Shown here: positions 7,642-15,590 of the stretch, piece after piece
Numbering within the stretch: position 1 is the stretch's first letter
How the letters are laid out: each line of letters opens with the position of its first letter
Notes under the pieces: generated by a model
Database searches by the model: none
The model's input: only the letters and a program-made list of their open reading frames with translations
What the model was told of the DNA's origin: nothing
Program-made: the position numbers and the translations under genes
DNA from: Melittangium boletus DSM 14713
Lineage (GTDB): Bacteria > Myxococcota > Myxococcia > Myxococcales > Myxococcaceae
NCBI RefSeq assembly: GCF_002305855.1
Contig: NZ_CP022163.1
Location: 1,736,292-1,800,291, forward strand
Direction of reading: 5' to 3'
Length of the DNA stretch: 64,000 nt

Positions 7642-8562
7642 ATGGCCGCACTGCTCGACAAGAGGTTGTGGATCGTCTCCGGCAAGGGCGGTGTGGGCAA
7701 GAGCACCATCGCCGCGGCGCTGGCGTTGCGCTCGGCGCGCGCGGGCCGGCGCACGCTGGTGTGCGAGGTGAATGCCCAGGAGCGCATCAGCCGCATGCTC
7801 GGACACGAGCCGGTGGGCCCCCAGATCACCCCCCTGGAGGAGAACCTGTGGGCCGTGGACGTGCGCCCCCAGGAGGCCATGCGCGAGTACGCGCTGATGG
7901 TGCTGCGCTTCGAGACCCTCTACAAGACGGTCTTCGAGAACAAGGTGGTGCGCTACTTCCTGCGCTTCATCCCCTCGCTGCAGGAACTGGTGCTGCTCGG
8001 GAAGATCCTCTTCCACGCCCAGGAGAAGCGGCCGGACGGCAAGCCGCTGTGGGACACCATCGTCATGGACGCGCCCGCCACGGGCCACGCCATCACCTTC
8101 CTGCGCGTGCCCCAGGTGCTGCTGCAGACGGTGCCCCCGGGGCCCATGTCCCGCGAGGCCCTGAAGATGAAGGATCTGCTGGAGGATCCCGCGGTGACGG
8201 CGGCGGTGCTGGTGTCCCTGCCCGAGGAGCTTCCGGTGAACGAGACGCTGGAGCTGCACACGGCCCTGCGCGACCAGGTGCGGGTGCGCACCCACGCGGC
8301 GGTGCTCAACGCGACCTTCCCCGAGCGCTTCAGCGAGGACGACCTGGAAGCCCTGGTGGATCAACCCGAGCTGCTGCAAGTGGCCAGGGCCCACCATGCC
8401 CGGGCGGCGCAGACGGTGCTCGCGCAGGTGAAGCTGGAGCGCAACCTGAACGTGCCCGTGCACCGCGTGCCGCGCATCTTCACGCCCAACTTCGACCGCT
8501 CCGCCATCGAGCAGGTCATGCGCCACCTGGAGTCCCTGGTGACGGGCAAGGAGGGCCCATGA
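7642..8562 (+). CDS. ArsA/Get3-like ATPase, subunit with signature lysine
   Basis: A 306-aa P-loop ATPase. The deviant Walker A GKGGVGKST lies at residues 14-22 with the signature lysine K15, and the ArsA/Get3 A-loop is present as DAPATGHAITFLRVP. The protein is a single ATPase domain, whereas enterobacterial ArsA is a fused tandem. It lacks the CxxC zinc motif of eukaryotic Get3. Its stop overlaps the start of a second ArsA-like gene by 4 bp (ATGA), so the two are almost certainly co-translated. Similar split pairs exist in Actinobacteria (Rv3679/Rv3680 type). No arsenite pump or ars regulator is nearby, so a role in metal resistance is unlikely. The upstream Shine-Dalgarno sequence is weak. 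Confidence 0.85.
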   Translation: MAALLDKRLWIVSGKGGVGKSTIAAALALRSARAGRRTLVCEVNAQERISRMLGHEPVGPQITPLEENLWAVDVRPQEAMREYALMVLRFETLYKTVFENKVVRYFLRFIPSLQELVLLGKILFHAQEKRPDGKPLWDTIVMDAPATGHAITFLRVPQVLLQTVPPGPMSREALKMKDLLEDPAVTAAVLVSLPEELPVNETLELHTALRDQVRVRTHAAVLNATFPERFSEDDLEALVDQPELLQVARAHHARAAQTVLAQVKLERNLNVPVHRVPRIFTPNFDRSAIEQVMRHLESLVTGKEGP

Positions 8563-9707
8563 ACGCGCTGTCCCAAGCCCTGGCCCACAAGCGCGTGCTC
8601 GTGTCCGTCGGCTCCGGCGGCGTGGGCAAGACGACCATCTCCGCCACCCTCGCCCTGCGCGCCGCGGTGGATGGGCGCAGCAGCCTCGTGTGCACCATCG
8701 ATCCCGCCAAGCGCCTGGCCAACGCGCTGGGACTCAACGCCCTGGGCAACGTGGAGGCCGAGGTGCCCGCGAGCGCCGTGGAGCCGCTGGGCATCACCCC
8801 GCGCGCCCGCCTGCACGCGATGATGCTGGACATGAAGGCGACGTGGGACGAGCTCATCCTCCGCCACGCCCCCGCGGACAAGCGCGAGAAGATCCTCTCC
8901 AACCGCTTCTACCAGTCCCTCTCCAGCGCGCTCGCCGGCAGCCAGGAGTACGTGGCCCTGGAAAAGCTCTGGGAGCTGCGCAACCAGCGCGACTACGAGC
9001 TCATCGTCCTGGACACCCCGCCCACCGCGCACGCGCTCGACTTCCTCGAGGCGCCCAACCGGGTGCTGGACTTCCTGGACAACGAGGCGGCCCGGTGGCT
9101 GCTCACCCCGGCGCTCGCGGCGGGCAAGGTGGGCCTGTCCCTGTTCAACCTGGGCGGCAGCTACATGGCCAAGACGATCTCCAAGTTCACCGGCACGGAG
9201 ACGCTGCAGGAGCTGGCCAACTTCATGCTCTCCATCGCGCCCATGAACGAGAGCTTCCGCGAGCGGGCGCGCGGCGTGCGCGAGCTGCTCAAGGCCGAAC
9301 AGACCGGCTTCGTGCTGGTGACGAGCCCCGGGCGCGAGCGGTTGGACGAGGTGATGCACTTCCACCGGCTGCTCCAGCAGAACCGCATGGAGGTGGTGGC
9401 CGTGGTGGTCAACCGCGTCCATCCCCTGCCGGGTCCCGCTCTCTGGGAGGAAGCCCGGGGCCTGTTGCCCACCCGGCGCACCAAGGTGGAGGAGACGCTG
9501 AACGAGATGACGCTCCTGGCCGAGCAGGACGCGCGGGGCATCGCCGAGCTCCAGGCCGCGTGTGGGAGCACGCCCCTCATCCAGGTCCCCCGTTTTGAAT
9601 TGGACGTGCACGAGATTGGCGCCCTGTGGCGCACCGGCCGCTTCCTCATGGGCGAGGAGCTCATCCCCACGCCCCCTCCCCTGCTTACGTCGGGCGGCCC
9701 GGAGTAG
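8559..9707 (+). CDS. ArsA/Get3-like ATPase, subunit lacking the signature lysine
   Basis: A 382-aa partner of the preceding gene, starting at the overlapping ATG at 8559. The P-loop reads GSGGVGKTT (residues 18-26), so the first, signature lysine of the deviant Walker A is replaced by Ser19 while the ordinary Walker lysine K24 is kept. The A-loop is present as DTPPTAHALDFLEAP. It is longer than its partner in the helical region that binds clients in Get3. The most economical reading is an asymmetric heterodimer. The next gene downstream encodes a TPR lipoprotein after a 142-bp gap, perhaps a separate unit. The client is unknown. Confidence 0.83.
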   Translation: MNALSQALAHKRVLVSVGSGGVGKTTISATLALRAAVDGRSSLVCTIDPAKRLANALGLNALGNVEAEVPASAVEPLGITPRARLHAMMLDMKATWDELILRHAPADKREKILSNRFYQSLSSALAGSQEYVALEKLWELRNQRDYELIVLDTPPTAHALDFLEAPNRVLDFLDNEAARWLLTPALAAGKVGLSLFNLGGSYMAKTISKFTGTETLQELANFMLSIAPMNESFRERARGVRELLKAEQTGFVLVTSPGRERLDEVMHFHRLLQQNRMEVVAVVVNRVHPLPGPALWEEARGLLPTRRTKVEETLNEMTLLAEQDARGIAELQAACGSTPLIQVPRFELDVHEIGALWRTGRFLMGEELIPTPPPLLTSGGPE

Positions 9708-9849
9708 GCCCCCCCGGGCGGGCGGTCCAGAACAGACGAGATTAGACTCTTCCCGCCCCTGGGAACCCGGTGTCTCGCGACGCTGTCCTGGGGGCGAGGA
9801 GTGCACACGGCCCGGACAAGGGCCCCTGACGCGAACGCGGAGGACACGG

Positions 9850-10965
9850 ATGTCGGCCACCTGGCGCAAATGGGTATGGGTGGGAATCGTCGGCCTGGTG
9901 GGATGCCGGACGACAGGCTCGGCGGGACGAGACACCCCGCCCGAGCCGACACGGCAGGAAGTACGCTTCGACGGGGAGATGGTGACGGGAGACCCGGAGC
10001 TGGCGTCGCTCAACGACGAGGAGCTGTTCGCGGCCGGCACCTCCGCCTTCGCCGCCAAGGAGTACGCCCAGGCGGTGCGTCACTTCGAGCGGCTCGTGGA
10101 CTTCCACCCCCAGAGCCCCCACCGGACTGGAGCGCTCTATCAGGCGGGACTCGCCCACGAACGGCTGGAGCAGTGGGAGGACGCGGCCGCGCGCTTCTCC
10201 CAGCTGGCGGACGCCCAGAAGGGCACCGGCGACGCGCTGGAGGCCGCCTTCCGTCTGGCCGAGACCCAGTACCACCTGGAGCGCTACACGGACGCCGCCC
10301 GGCTGCTGGCCACGCTCGCCGATCGCGAGGATCTCCCCGTCGGCCGGCGCCTGGAGGCCCAGGTGCAGCGGGGCGTGTGCGAGCTGGAGTCCGGACAGCC
10401 CGAGCGCGCGGAGACCACCTTGCGCCAGGCCCTCGCCGTCTACGACGCGCTGCCGGACAAGGACGAGGTTGAGAACTATTACCCCGCCCAGGCCCACTTC
10501 TTCGTCGGCGAGCTCTACCGGCTGCGCTACGCGGAGGTGAAGCTCGACCCCGCCAAGGGCGCTGACACGCTCGCCAACGACCTGAACTACAAGGCCGAGC
10601 TGCTGCTGTCCGCGCAAGGCAACTACCTGCGCGCCATCCGCGTGGGCAATGGCCACTGGGCCACGGCCGCCGGCACGCAGATTGGCGCCCTCTACGAGGA
10701 CCTGTACGACCAGCTCGTGAATTCGCCCGCCCCCAAGGAACTGGACGCGGAGCAGGCGGAGATCTACCGCGAGGAGCTGCGCAAGAAGGTCCACGTGCTG
10801 CTCACCAAGTCCATCGACGTCTACGAGCGCACCCTGGAGGCGGCCGAGCGCATCGGCTCGCACAACACGTTCATCGACAAGACGCGCCAGAGCCTGGAGA
10901 AGATGAAGGCCCTGCTGCTCCAGGACGAGGCCCCCGCGCCCCCCCAGGCCCGGCCCCACTCCTGA
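9850..10965 (+). CDS. TPR-rich lipoprotein
   Basis: The start at 9850 is chosen because it gives a short signal peptide ending in LVGC, a near-ideal lipobox with Cys19; the frame is open further upstream without a plausible start. The 371-aa product has repeated helix pairs typical of TPR/Sel1-like scaffolds (LFAAGTSAFAAKEYAQAVRHF, then ALYQAGLAHERLEQWEDAA and AFRLAETQYHLERYTDAA). Its first third resembles BamD/YbgF-type outer-membrane TPR lipoproteins, while the rest is longer. It is probably anchored in the outer membrane facing the periplasm. No partner is identifiable; the M48 protease gene follows 44 bp later. Confidence 0.82.
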   Translation: MSATWRKWVWVGIVGLVGCRTTGSAGRDTPPEPTRQEVRFDGEMVTGDPELASLNDEELFAAGTSAFAAKEYAQAVRHFERLVDFHPQSPHRTGALYQAGLAHERLEQWEDAAARFSQLADAQKGTGDALEAAFRLAETQYHLERYTDAARLLATLADREDLPVGRRLEAQVQRGVCELESGQPERAETTLRQALAVYDALPDKDEVENYYPAQAHFFVGELYRLRYAEVKLDPAKGADTLANDLNYKAELLLSAQGNYLRAIRVGNGHWATAAGTQIGALYEDLYDQLVNSPAPKELDAEQAEIYREELRKKVHVLLTKSIDVYERTLEAAERIGSHNTFIDKTRQSLEKMKALLLQDEAPAPPQARPHS

Positions 10966-11009
10966 CCCCTGGGAGACAGGGGCTCCGAGGCGCTACGCTC
11001 CCACGCGCC

Positions 11010-12206
11010 ATGGAGCCCCTCTTCACGCCCGAGCAGCTCGCCGAGATCAAGGCGTACCACCTGCCGCACTACATCCGCGGCGCGGTGAGCCCCCTGATCT
11101 CCCTGGGCACCTTCGCGCTCATCATCGGCGTGCTGCTCCAGCCCTTCTACCGGGGAGCCCAGGGCTGCGCGGCCTGGCTTTCCCACCGCTTCGCGCGCCT
11201 GCGCACCGCGCCCGTCCTGCGCGTCGTGGTGAGCGCCCTGGACAAGATGTGGGGCGAGCCGGGTTGGGGCACCGCCATCCTCTTCGCGCTGTTCGTGGAC
11301 CTCTTCATCGAGCTGCTCTACTCCCCGGCGAACATCTACTTCGGTTACGTGCTGGAGCACCGCTACGGCATGTCCAACTACACCCCGCTGCGCTACGCGC
11401 TGGACACCTTCAAGGGGCTCGCGCTGGAGGCCACCGCCTCGTCCATGCTGGTGCTGGGGCTCTACGGGCTGGCCCGGCGCGTGAAGCGCTGGTGGCTGGT
11501 GCTGGGCGTGCCCTCGGCGCTGCTGCTGCTGGGCGCCTCGGTGCTCGACCCGTACCGCAGTCAGATCTACTTCCAGCAGGCGCCCCTGGAACAAGGGCCC
11601 CTGCGCGAGCGCATCACCTCGCTGATGGCCCGGGCAGAGGTGCCCTTCCAGGACATCCGGGTGGAGAAGACGTCCGTGGAGAGCAAACGCCTGCAGGCGT
11701 ACTTCGCGGGCATGGGCCCCACACGCACCATCGTGCTCAACGACATCATGCTGCGGGAGTTGACCCCCGAGGAGATCGTCGCCGCCGTCGCGCACGAGTC
11801 CGGCCATGTCCACGAGTCGAAATGGCCCGGGCGCATCGCCTCCTCGTTCGCGCTGGTGGCCTTCCTCTTCGCCATTGATCGGCTGCTGCGGCTGGCCGCC
11901 GCGCGGGGCTGGTTCGGCACCACGCGCTTCGCGGACATCCGCACCCTGCCCCTGCTGTGGCTGCTCGCCTTCCTCGTCTTCACCCTGAGCGCCCCCGTGT
12001 CCGCCGTCTTCTCTCGCGAGCGCGAGCGCGAAGCCGACCGCTACGCCCTCCACCTCACCCAGGACCCCGCCGCCTTCCGCCGCATGCTGGTGAAGGCCGC
12101 CCGCGTGAACAAGATGGACCCCGAACCGCCCCGGTGGATCGTCCTCAAGGGGTACAGCCACCCGCCCATCGGCGAGCGGCTGGCCGCCGTTCCCCCCACC
12201 CCCTGA
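11010..12206 (+). CDS. M48-family membrane metalloprotease (Ste24/HtpX-like)
   Basis: A 398-aa integral membrane protease. The zinc site HESGH is at residues 262-266, and the third ligand lies in EREREADRYAL (Glu341/Asp343 region). Hydrophobic segments occur near residues 28-48, 88-104, 141-157, 162-178, 276-294 and 311-331. The layout, with several N-terminal membrane spans before a cytosolic or periplasmic zinc domain and more spans after it, matches Ste24-type CAAX proteases more closely than compact HtpX. In bacteria such enzymes mostly degrade damaged or misassembled membrane proteins. It is co-oriented with the TPR lipoprotein. Confidence 0.88.
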   Translation: MEPLFTPEQLAEIKAYHLPHYIRGAVSPLISLGTFALIIGVLLQPFYRGAQGCAAWLSHRFARLRTAPVLRVVVSALDKMWGEPGWGTAILFALFVDLFIELLYSPANIYFGYVLEHRYGMSNYTPLRYALDTFKGLALEATASSMLVLGLYGLARRVKRWWLVLGVPSALLLLGASVLDPYRSQIYFQQAPLEQGPLRERITSLMARAEVPFQDIRVEKTSVESKRLQAYFAGMGPTRTIVLNDIMLRELTPEEIVAAVAHESGHVHESKWPGRIASSFALVAFLFAIDRLLRLAAARGWFGTTRFADIRTLPLLWLLAFLVFTLSAPVSAVFSREREREADRYALHLTQDPAAFRRMLVKAARVNKMDPEPPRWIVLKGYSHPPIGERLAAVPPTP

Positions 12207-12218
12207 GGACGACGTCCC

Positions 12219-12701
12219 TCACGCCTGGGCCGGCGCTTCCTTCATCTTCTCCACGGCCGCCAACGCGATGGCCCGCACCAGCGCCTTGGCCCGCCGCCCC
12301 GCGGACGTCTGCCCGTCCGGATCCGCCTCCACCGCGTTGGCGATGTCCGTGAATCCCTGCCGGTTGCCCTGTTGCAGGTACAGCTCGCCGCGATTGACGA
12401 GCGCCACGGGATTGGCCGGATCCCGCTCCAGCGCCGCGCTGTACTCGGTCACGGCCTCCGGCAGGCGCCCCAGCTTCTGGTACACCGTGCCCAGCGCCGC
12501 CCGGCTCGCCGAGTCCCGTGGATTGCCCTCCACCAACCCCTCGAAGAGGATGCGCGCCTCCTCGTAGCGCCCCGCGCCCGCCAGGTCACACCCCACCTGG
12601 GCGATCGCCTTCGCCTCCTCGAAGGTCATCCCCTCCACCTCCGCCCACGTCGCCTCTCCGCGCGCGAACGCCTTGAGCTTGCCCACCGTCGCCGTGTCCA
12701 T
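12219..12701 (-). CDS. small TPR protein, possible type III secretion class II-type chaperone
   Basis: The start at 12701 has AAGGAG 6 nt upstream and gives 160 aa. After an N-terminal helix (FEEAKAIAQVGCDLAGAGRYEEA) come about three TPRs (ILFEGLVEGNP, GTVYQKLGRLPEAVTEYSA, LVNRGELYLQQGNRQG). Size, three TPRs and an N-terminal helical cap match LcrH/SycD-type chaperones that hold T3SS translocators, though generic TPR proteins look similar. Support comes from position: it directly follows, 41 bp away, a gene with translocator-like features. Hence the chaperone assignment is inference from architecture and context. Confidence 0.65.
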   Translation of the reverse strand: MDTATVGKLKAFARGEATWAEVEGMTFEEAKAIAQVGCDLAGAGRYEEARILFEGLVEGNPRDSASRAALGTVYQKLGRLPEAVTEYSAALERDPANPVALVNRGELYLQQGNRQGFTDIANAVEADPDGQTSAGRRAKALVRAIALAAVEKMKEAPAQA

Positions 12702-12742
12702 CGCCGCTCCTTCGTATTTGATGACGCGTCCCATCGTCCGGC

Positions 12743-13810
12743 TCACGCGCCGCGCATGTTGGAGAGGGCCGTCTTGGCCATCTCGTTGAACTTCATCGAC
12801 ATCGTGCTCATCATCTCGAACATCGTCTTGCGCTTCTCCACGAGCTGCTGCAGCCGCATGGAGAGCCGATCGATGTCGCGCTGGGACTCGGTGAGCGACT
12901 TCTCGTTGCCCTTCTCGTTCGAGATGCCCGCCTTCTTGTCCTGAGCCGCCGCGAGGCTGTCCATCGTCTGGAGGATCTCGTCGTCCATCTTCTCCGTGAG
13001 GTTCATGAGGATGGCGTTGATCTTCTCCTCCAGGCTCATGCGCGGGTCGTTGATGATGCCCTTGACGCTCGAGCCCGCCGCCGCGCCAGACGTGGGCACA
13101 CCCTCCGACGCAGGCGGCGTGGACCGCGCTCCCCCCGTCCGTCCAGGCTGCCCATACTGGGCGAAGTCCGCCTTCACCTTGAGGATCTCCCCGCGCACGT
13201 CGCCCAGGCTGATGCGGTCGTCGTTCTTCAAGCCCTGGATCACCCGGCCCAGGGGCCCTCCCAGGCTCGCCGACGAGTCGAGCCGCTCGAAGTAGCCCGG
13301 GTTGTCCACGAGGAAGCGCGCCGACTGGCGCAGCTCCGGCGACACGCGCGCGTCCCCCGAGATGCGCTGGAGGTCCGTGCGCGACAGCGATCCGTCCAAC
13401 CGCCCATCCGTCGCGTCCAGATACTGGAAGTTCTGCTCCAGCGTTCGCAGCGAGTGGAGGTAGTCGTTCATCTTGGGATCCAGGTGGCCGTGGCCGGACG
13501 TGGCGCACGAGGCGTCATGCGGCCGCGGCGCCGGCTTCGCGTAGCCCTCGCACGCCCGCGAGGTGTCCTTCGGAGCGCAGTACTCGGTGGCCGCCGGTGG
13601 GTTCCGGGTCAGCTCCTGGGCGAGCCCCATCGCGCCATTGGCCGCCAGCATCACGTTGCCCGTCATCGCCCCGACCACCGTCTTGGCGGCCTGGGTGATG
13701 ACCGGGGGCAGCCCCAGGGCATTGCCCGCCATGTCGAGGAGCGCGCCCCCCGACAACAGGTTCGTCACACCGCCCAGGGCACTGCCCAATCCCTTCAGCA
13801 AGTCACTCAT
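12743..13810 (-). CDS. translocator-like secreted protein with EF-hand-like motifs and coiled-coil tail
   Basis: The start at 13810 is backed by a strong GGGAGGAG Shine-Dalgarno sequence; 355 aa. Residues ~1-70 are Gly/Ala-rich and hydrophobic (LLKGLGSALGGVTNLLSGG, then PPVITQAAKTVVGAMTG) without a Sec cleavage site. Residues ~120-215 hold an EF-hand-like loop (DGRLDGSLSRTD), then VSPELRQSARFLVDNPGYFERLD, then a degenerate second loop (NDDRISLGD). This pattern recalls the NolX/HrpF-HrpK group of type III secreted proteins. The last ~90 residues are strongly helical with heptads (DRLSMRLQQLVEKRKTMFEMM). A TPR gene of chaperone size follows. No T3SS structural gene is in the window. Secretion and calcium binding are inferences. 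Confidence 0.6.
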   Translation of the reverse strand: MSDLLKGLGSALGGVTNLLSGGALLDMAGNALGLPPVITQAAKTVVGAMTGNVMLAANGAMGLAQELTRNPPAATEYCAPKDTSRACEGYAKPAPRPHDASCATSGHGHLDPKMNDYLHSLRTLEQNFQYLDATDGRLDGSLSRTDLQRISGDARVSPELRQSARFLVDNPGYFERLDSSASLGGPLGRVIQGLKNDDRISLGDVRGEILKVKADFAQYGQPGRTGGARSTPPASEGVPTSGAAAGSSVKGIINDPRMSLEEKINAILMNLTEKMDDEILQTMDSLAAAQDKKAGISNEKGNEKSLTESQRDIDRLSMRLQQLVEKRKTMFEMMSTMSMKFNEMAKTALSNMRGA

Positions 13811-14016
13811 GGCTCCTCCCGCGCGGAGGGAGGGCGCCGTGCCCCCCATCGCCGCGCCGTGTTCCGCGCCCGACGGCTTGCAGCGGCGATGCCGCGCCCG
13901 GCCTGGCTCCGACGCCAACGAATTCAATGGGTTGGCCCGTCATCCCCGCCCCACTGAGTCCTCGGTCACGGACGGAGCGGTCCTTGGAAGAGGATTGAGG
14001 CTAGATTGCGGCGCGC

Positions 14017-14487
14017 ATGCGCACCCTGGGCCTCGACGTGGGCACCAAGACGATTGGCGTCGCCGTTTCGGACGCGTTGGGACTCACCGCCCAGACGGTC
14101 ACCACCGTGCGGCGCACGAGCCTCAAGGTGGACCTGGCCGCCCTCCAGAAGCTGGTCGAGGAGTACGAGGCCCGCGGCTTCGTGGTCGGGCTTCCGCTCA
14201 ACATGGACGGCAGCGAGGGCCCTCGCGCCGAGGCCACGCGCCGCTTCGTGGACGTGCTCACCCAGACGTTCGGCCTGCCCGTGGAGTTGTGGGACGAGCG
14301 CCTGTCCACCGTGGCCGCCCAGCGCACCCTGCTGGAAGCGGACCTGTCCCGCGCCAAGCGCCGCGAGGTCATCGACCAGATGGCCGCCCAGTTCATCCTC
14401 CAGGGTTGGCTCGATGCCCGGCATGCCGCCCAGGCACGGGCCATTCACGCCGAGGACGAACCGGACGATGACGACGCCGGGACGTGA
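14017..14487 (+). CDS. ruvX: YqgF/RuvX-type Holliday junction resolvase-like protein
   Basis: A 156-aa protein of the RNase H-fold YqgF family. The first strand LGLDVGTKTIGVAVSD carries the catalytic Asp7; VVGLPLNMDGSEGP and LWDERLSTVAAQRTL follow in the standard order with their acidic residues. The acidic tail (AEDEPDDDDAG) is an extension beyond the usual ~140 residues. Family members are broadly conserved and linked to 16S rRNA 5'-end maturation and, by structure, Holliday junction processing. It stands alone between a divergent minus-strand gene and a membrane protein. Confidence 0.92.
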   Translation: MRTLGLDVGTKTIGVAVSDALGLTAQTVTTVRRTSLKVDLAALQKLVEEYEARGFVVGLPLNMDGSEGPRAEATRRFVDVLTQTFGLPVELWDERLSTVAAQRTLLEADLSRAKRREVIDQMAAQFILQGWLDARHAAQARAIHAEDEPDDDDAGT

Positions 14488-14576
14488 GTGAGGACGCGCT
14501 CGACGGCCCGCTAGAAGCCTCCGCGACCCATCGAGGAGAGGACCCGTACCCGAGGCCACCCACTTCCGGGCCTTGT

Positions 14577-14616
14577 CGTGTCCATTTTTCAAGGACACGG
14601 GGACGGTTCTTCTTCC
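14577..14616. repeat. REP-like hairpin element
   Basis: CGTGTCC (14577-14583) and GGACACG (14593-14599) form a perfect 7-bp stem around an AT-rich loop, followed by GGGACGGTTCTTCTTCC. This hairpin-plus-tail resembles short dispersed REP-type sequences seen in deltaproteobacterial genomes, often linked to REP-associated transposases. Only one copy is in this window. It lies between ruvX and the next gene and overlaps an upstream alternative start, which argues for the later start at 14632. Confidence 0.4.
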
Positions 14617-14631
14617 TGGGTGAGGTGGATC

Positions 14632-15585
14632 ATGGCCGAGGCAACACACGAAACGAGATGGGCGGGCTTTCTAGCGAGGGGTCCCGTGAGGGTCAGTTGG
14701 GGCGCGATCTTCGCGGGGACCGTGACGGCGGTGGGGTTGTGGGCGCTCCTCTACACGCTTGGCCTCGCGATGGGGCTCTCCTCCATCAACCCCCATGACG
14801 CCACGAGCGCGAAGACCTCTGGCATCTTCGCGGGCATCTGGAGCCTCGTCGCTCCGCTCATCGCCCTCTTCGTGGGGGGCATCGTGGCGGGGCGGGGCGC
14901 GGGCGCCCAGACGAAGGCGAGCGGAGGCATCCACGGACTCGTCATGTGGGGTGTCACCACGATCGCGGGCATCTGGTTGCTGACCGGCGTGCTGACCTCC
15001 CTGGTCGGAGGCGTGTTCTCGGTGGGCAGGACGGCCGTGCAGGCAACGGGGGCGACCGTGGCCGCTGGTGCCTCCCAGGCGGGCAATCTGGGACAGGTGG
15101 CGCGCAACTTCGGGCTCGACGCCGATGACGCCCTGCGCCCCATCAACGAGCGCCTGGTCGAAGAGGGGAAGCCCCCCGTGACGGCCGAGCAGCTCGAGGG
15201 CGCCATCCGCGACGCGGTCACCACGGCCGTGCAACAGGGCCGCATCGACAGGCAGTCGTTGATCCAATCGCTCGCCGACAAGACGGCCCTGACCCGCGCG
15301 GACGCCGAGGAGGTCGCCGGACGGGTCGAGGCCCAGTTCAACGCCTTCCAGGGCAAGGTGACGCAGGCGGCCCAATCGGTCCAGACGGGCGCCCTCAAGG
15401 CCGCGGACACCACGGGCATCGTGTTCTGGGGCGTCTTCGGCGCCCTCTTCCTCGGCCTCATCTCGGCCGTGCTGGGCGGAGCCGTGGGAGTGAGCCGGCG
15501 CCAGCAGGCCTACGCGGAGCCCCCCCTTATCTCGCCTTCCGAGGGCGGCCTGCCTCCCGGTCCTCGCCGCGAGGTGTATCCGTAA
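14632..15585 (+). CDS. polytopic membrane protein of unknown function
   Basis: The start at 14632 has GAGGTG 6 nt upstream; an ATG 54 bp earlier lies in the REP-like element. The 317-aa product has membrane segments near residues 23-47, 67-88, 101-130 and 262-287. A soluble helical domain of ~130 residues lies between the third and fourth (AEQLEGAIRDAVTTAVQQG, ALTRADAEEVAGRVEAQ). Its Gly-rich membrane helices resemble those of bacterial stress-responsive TIGR04086/YrvJ-like membrane proteins, but I do not recognise a named family. The C-terminal tail is Pro-rich. No operon partner is evident. Confidence 0.75.
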   Translation: MAEATHETRWAGFLARGPVRVSWGAIFAGTVTAVGLWALLYTLGLAMGLSSINPHDATSAKTSGIFAGIWSLVAPLIALFVGGIVAGRGAGAQTKASGGIHGLVMWGVTTIAGIWLLTGVLTSLVGGVFSVGRTAVQATGATVAAGASQAGNLGQVARNFGLDADDALRPINERLVEEGKPPVTAEQLEGAIRDAVTTAVQQGRIDRQSLIQSLADKTALTRADAEEVAGRVEAQFNAFQGKVTQAAQSVQTGALKAADTTGIVFWGVFGALFLGLISAVLGGAVGVSRRQQAYAEPPLISPSEGGLPPGPRREVYP

Positions 15586-15590
15586 GCCCT

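Noticed and set aside
7608..8558. Upstream extension of the second ArsA frame
   Set aside because: It overlaps the first ArsA gene in another frame. The ATG at 8559 with the 4-bp stop/start overlap is the natural start.
7642..9707. Arsenite resistance operon
   Set aside because: ArsA-like genes are present but without arsB, arsC, arsD or arsR, and the genes are split single-domain ATPases.
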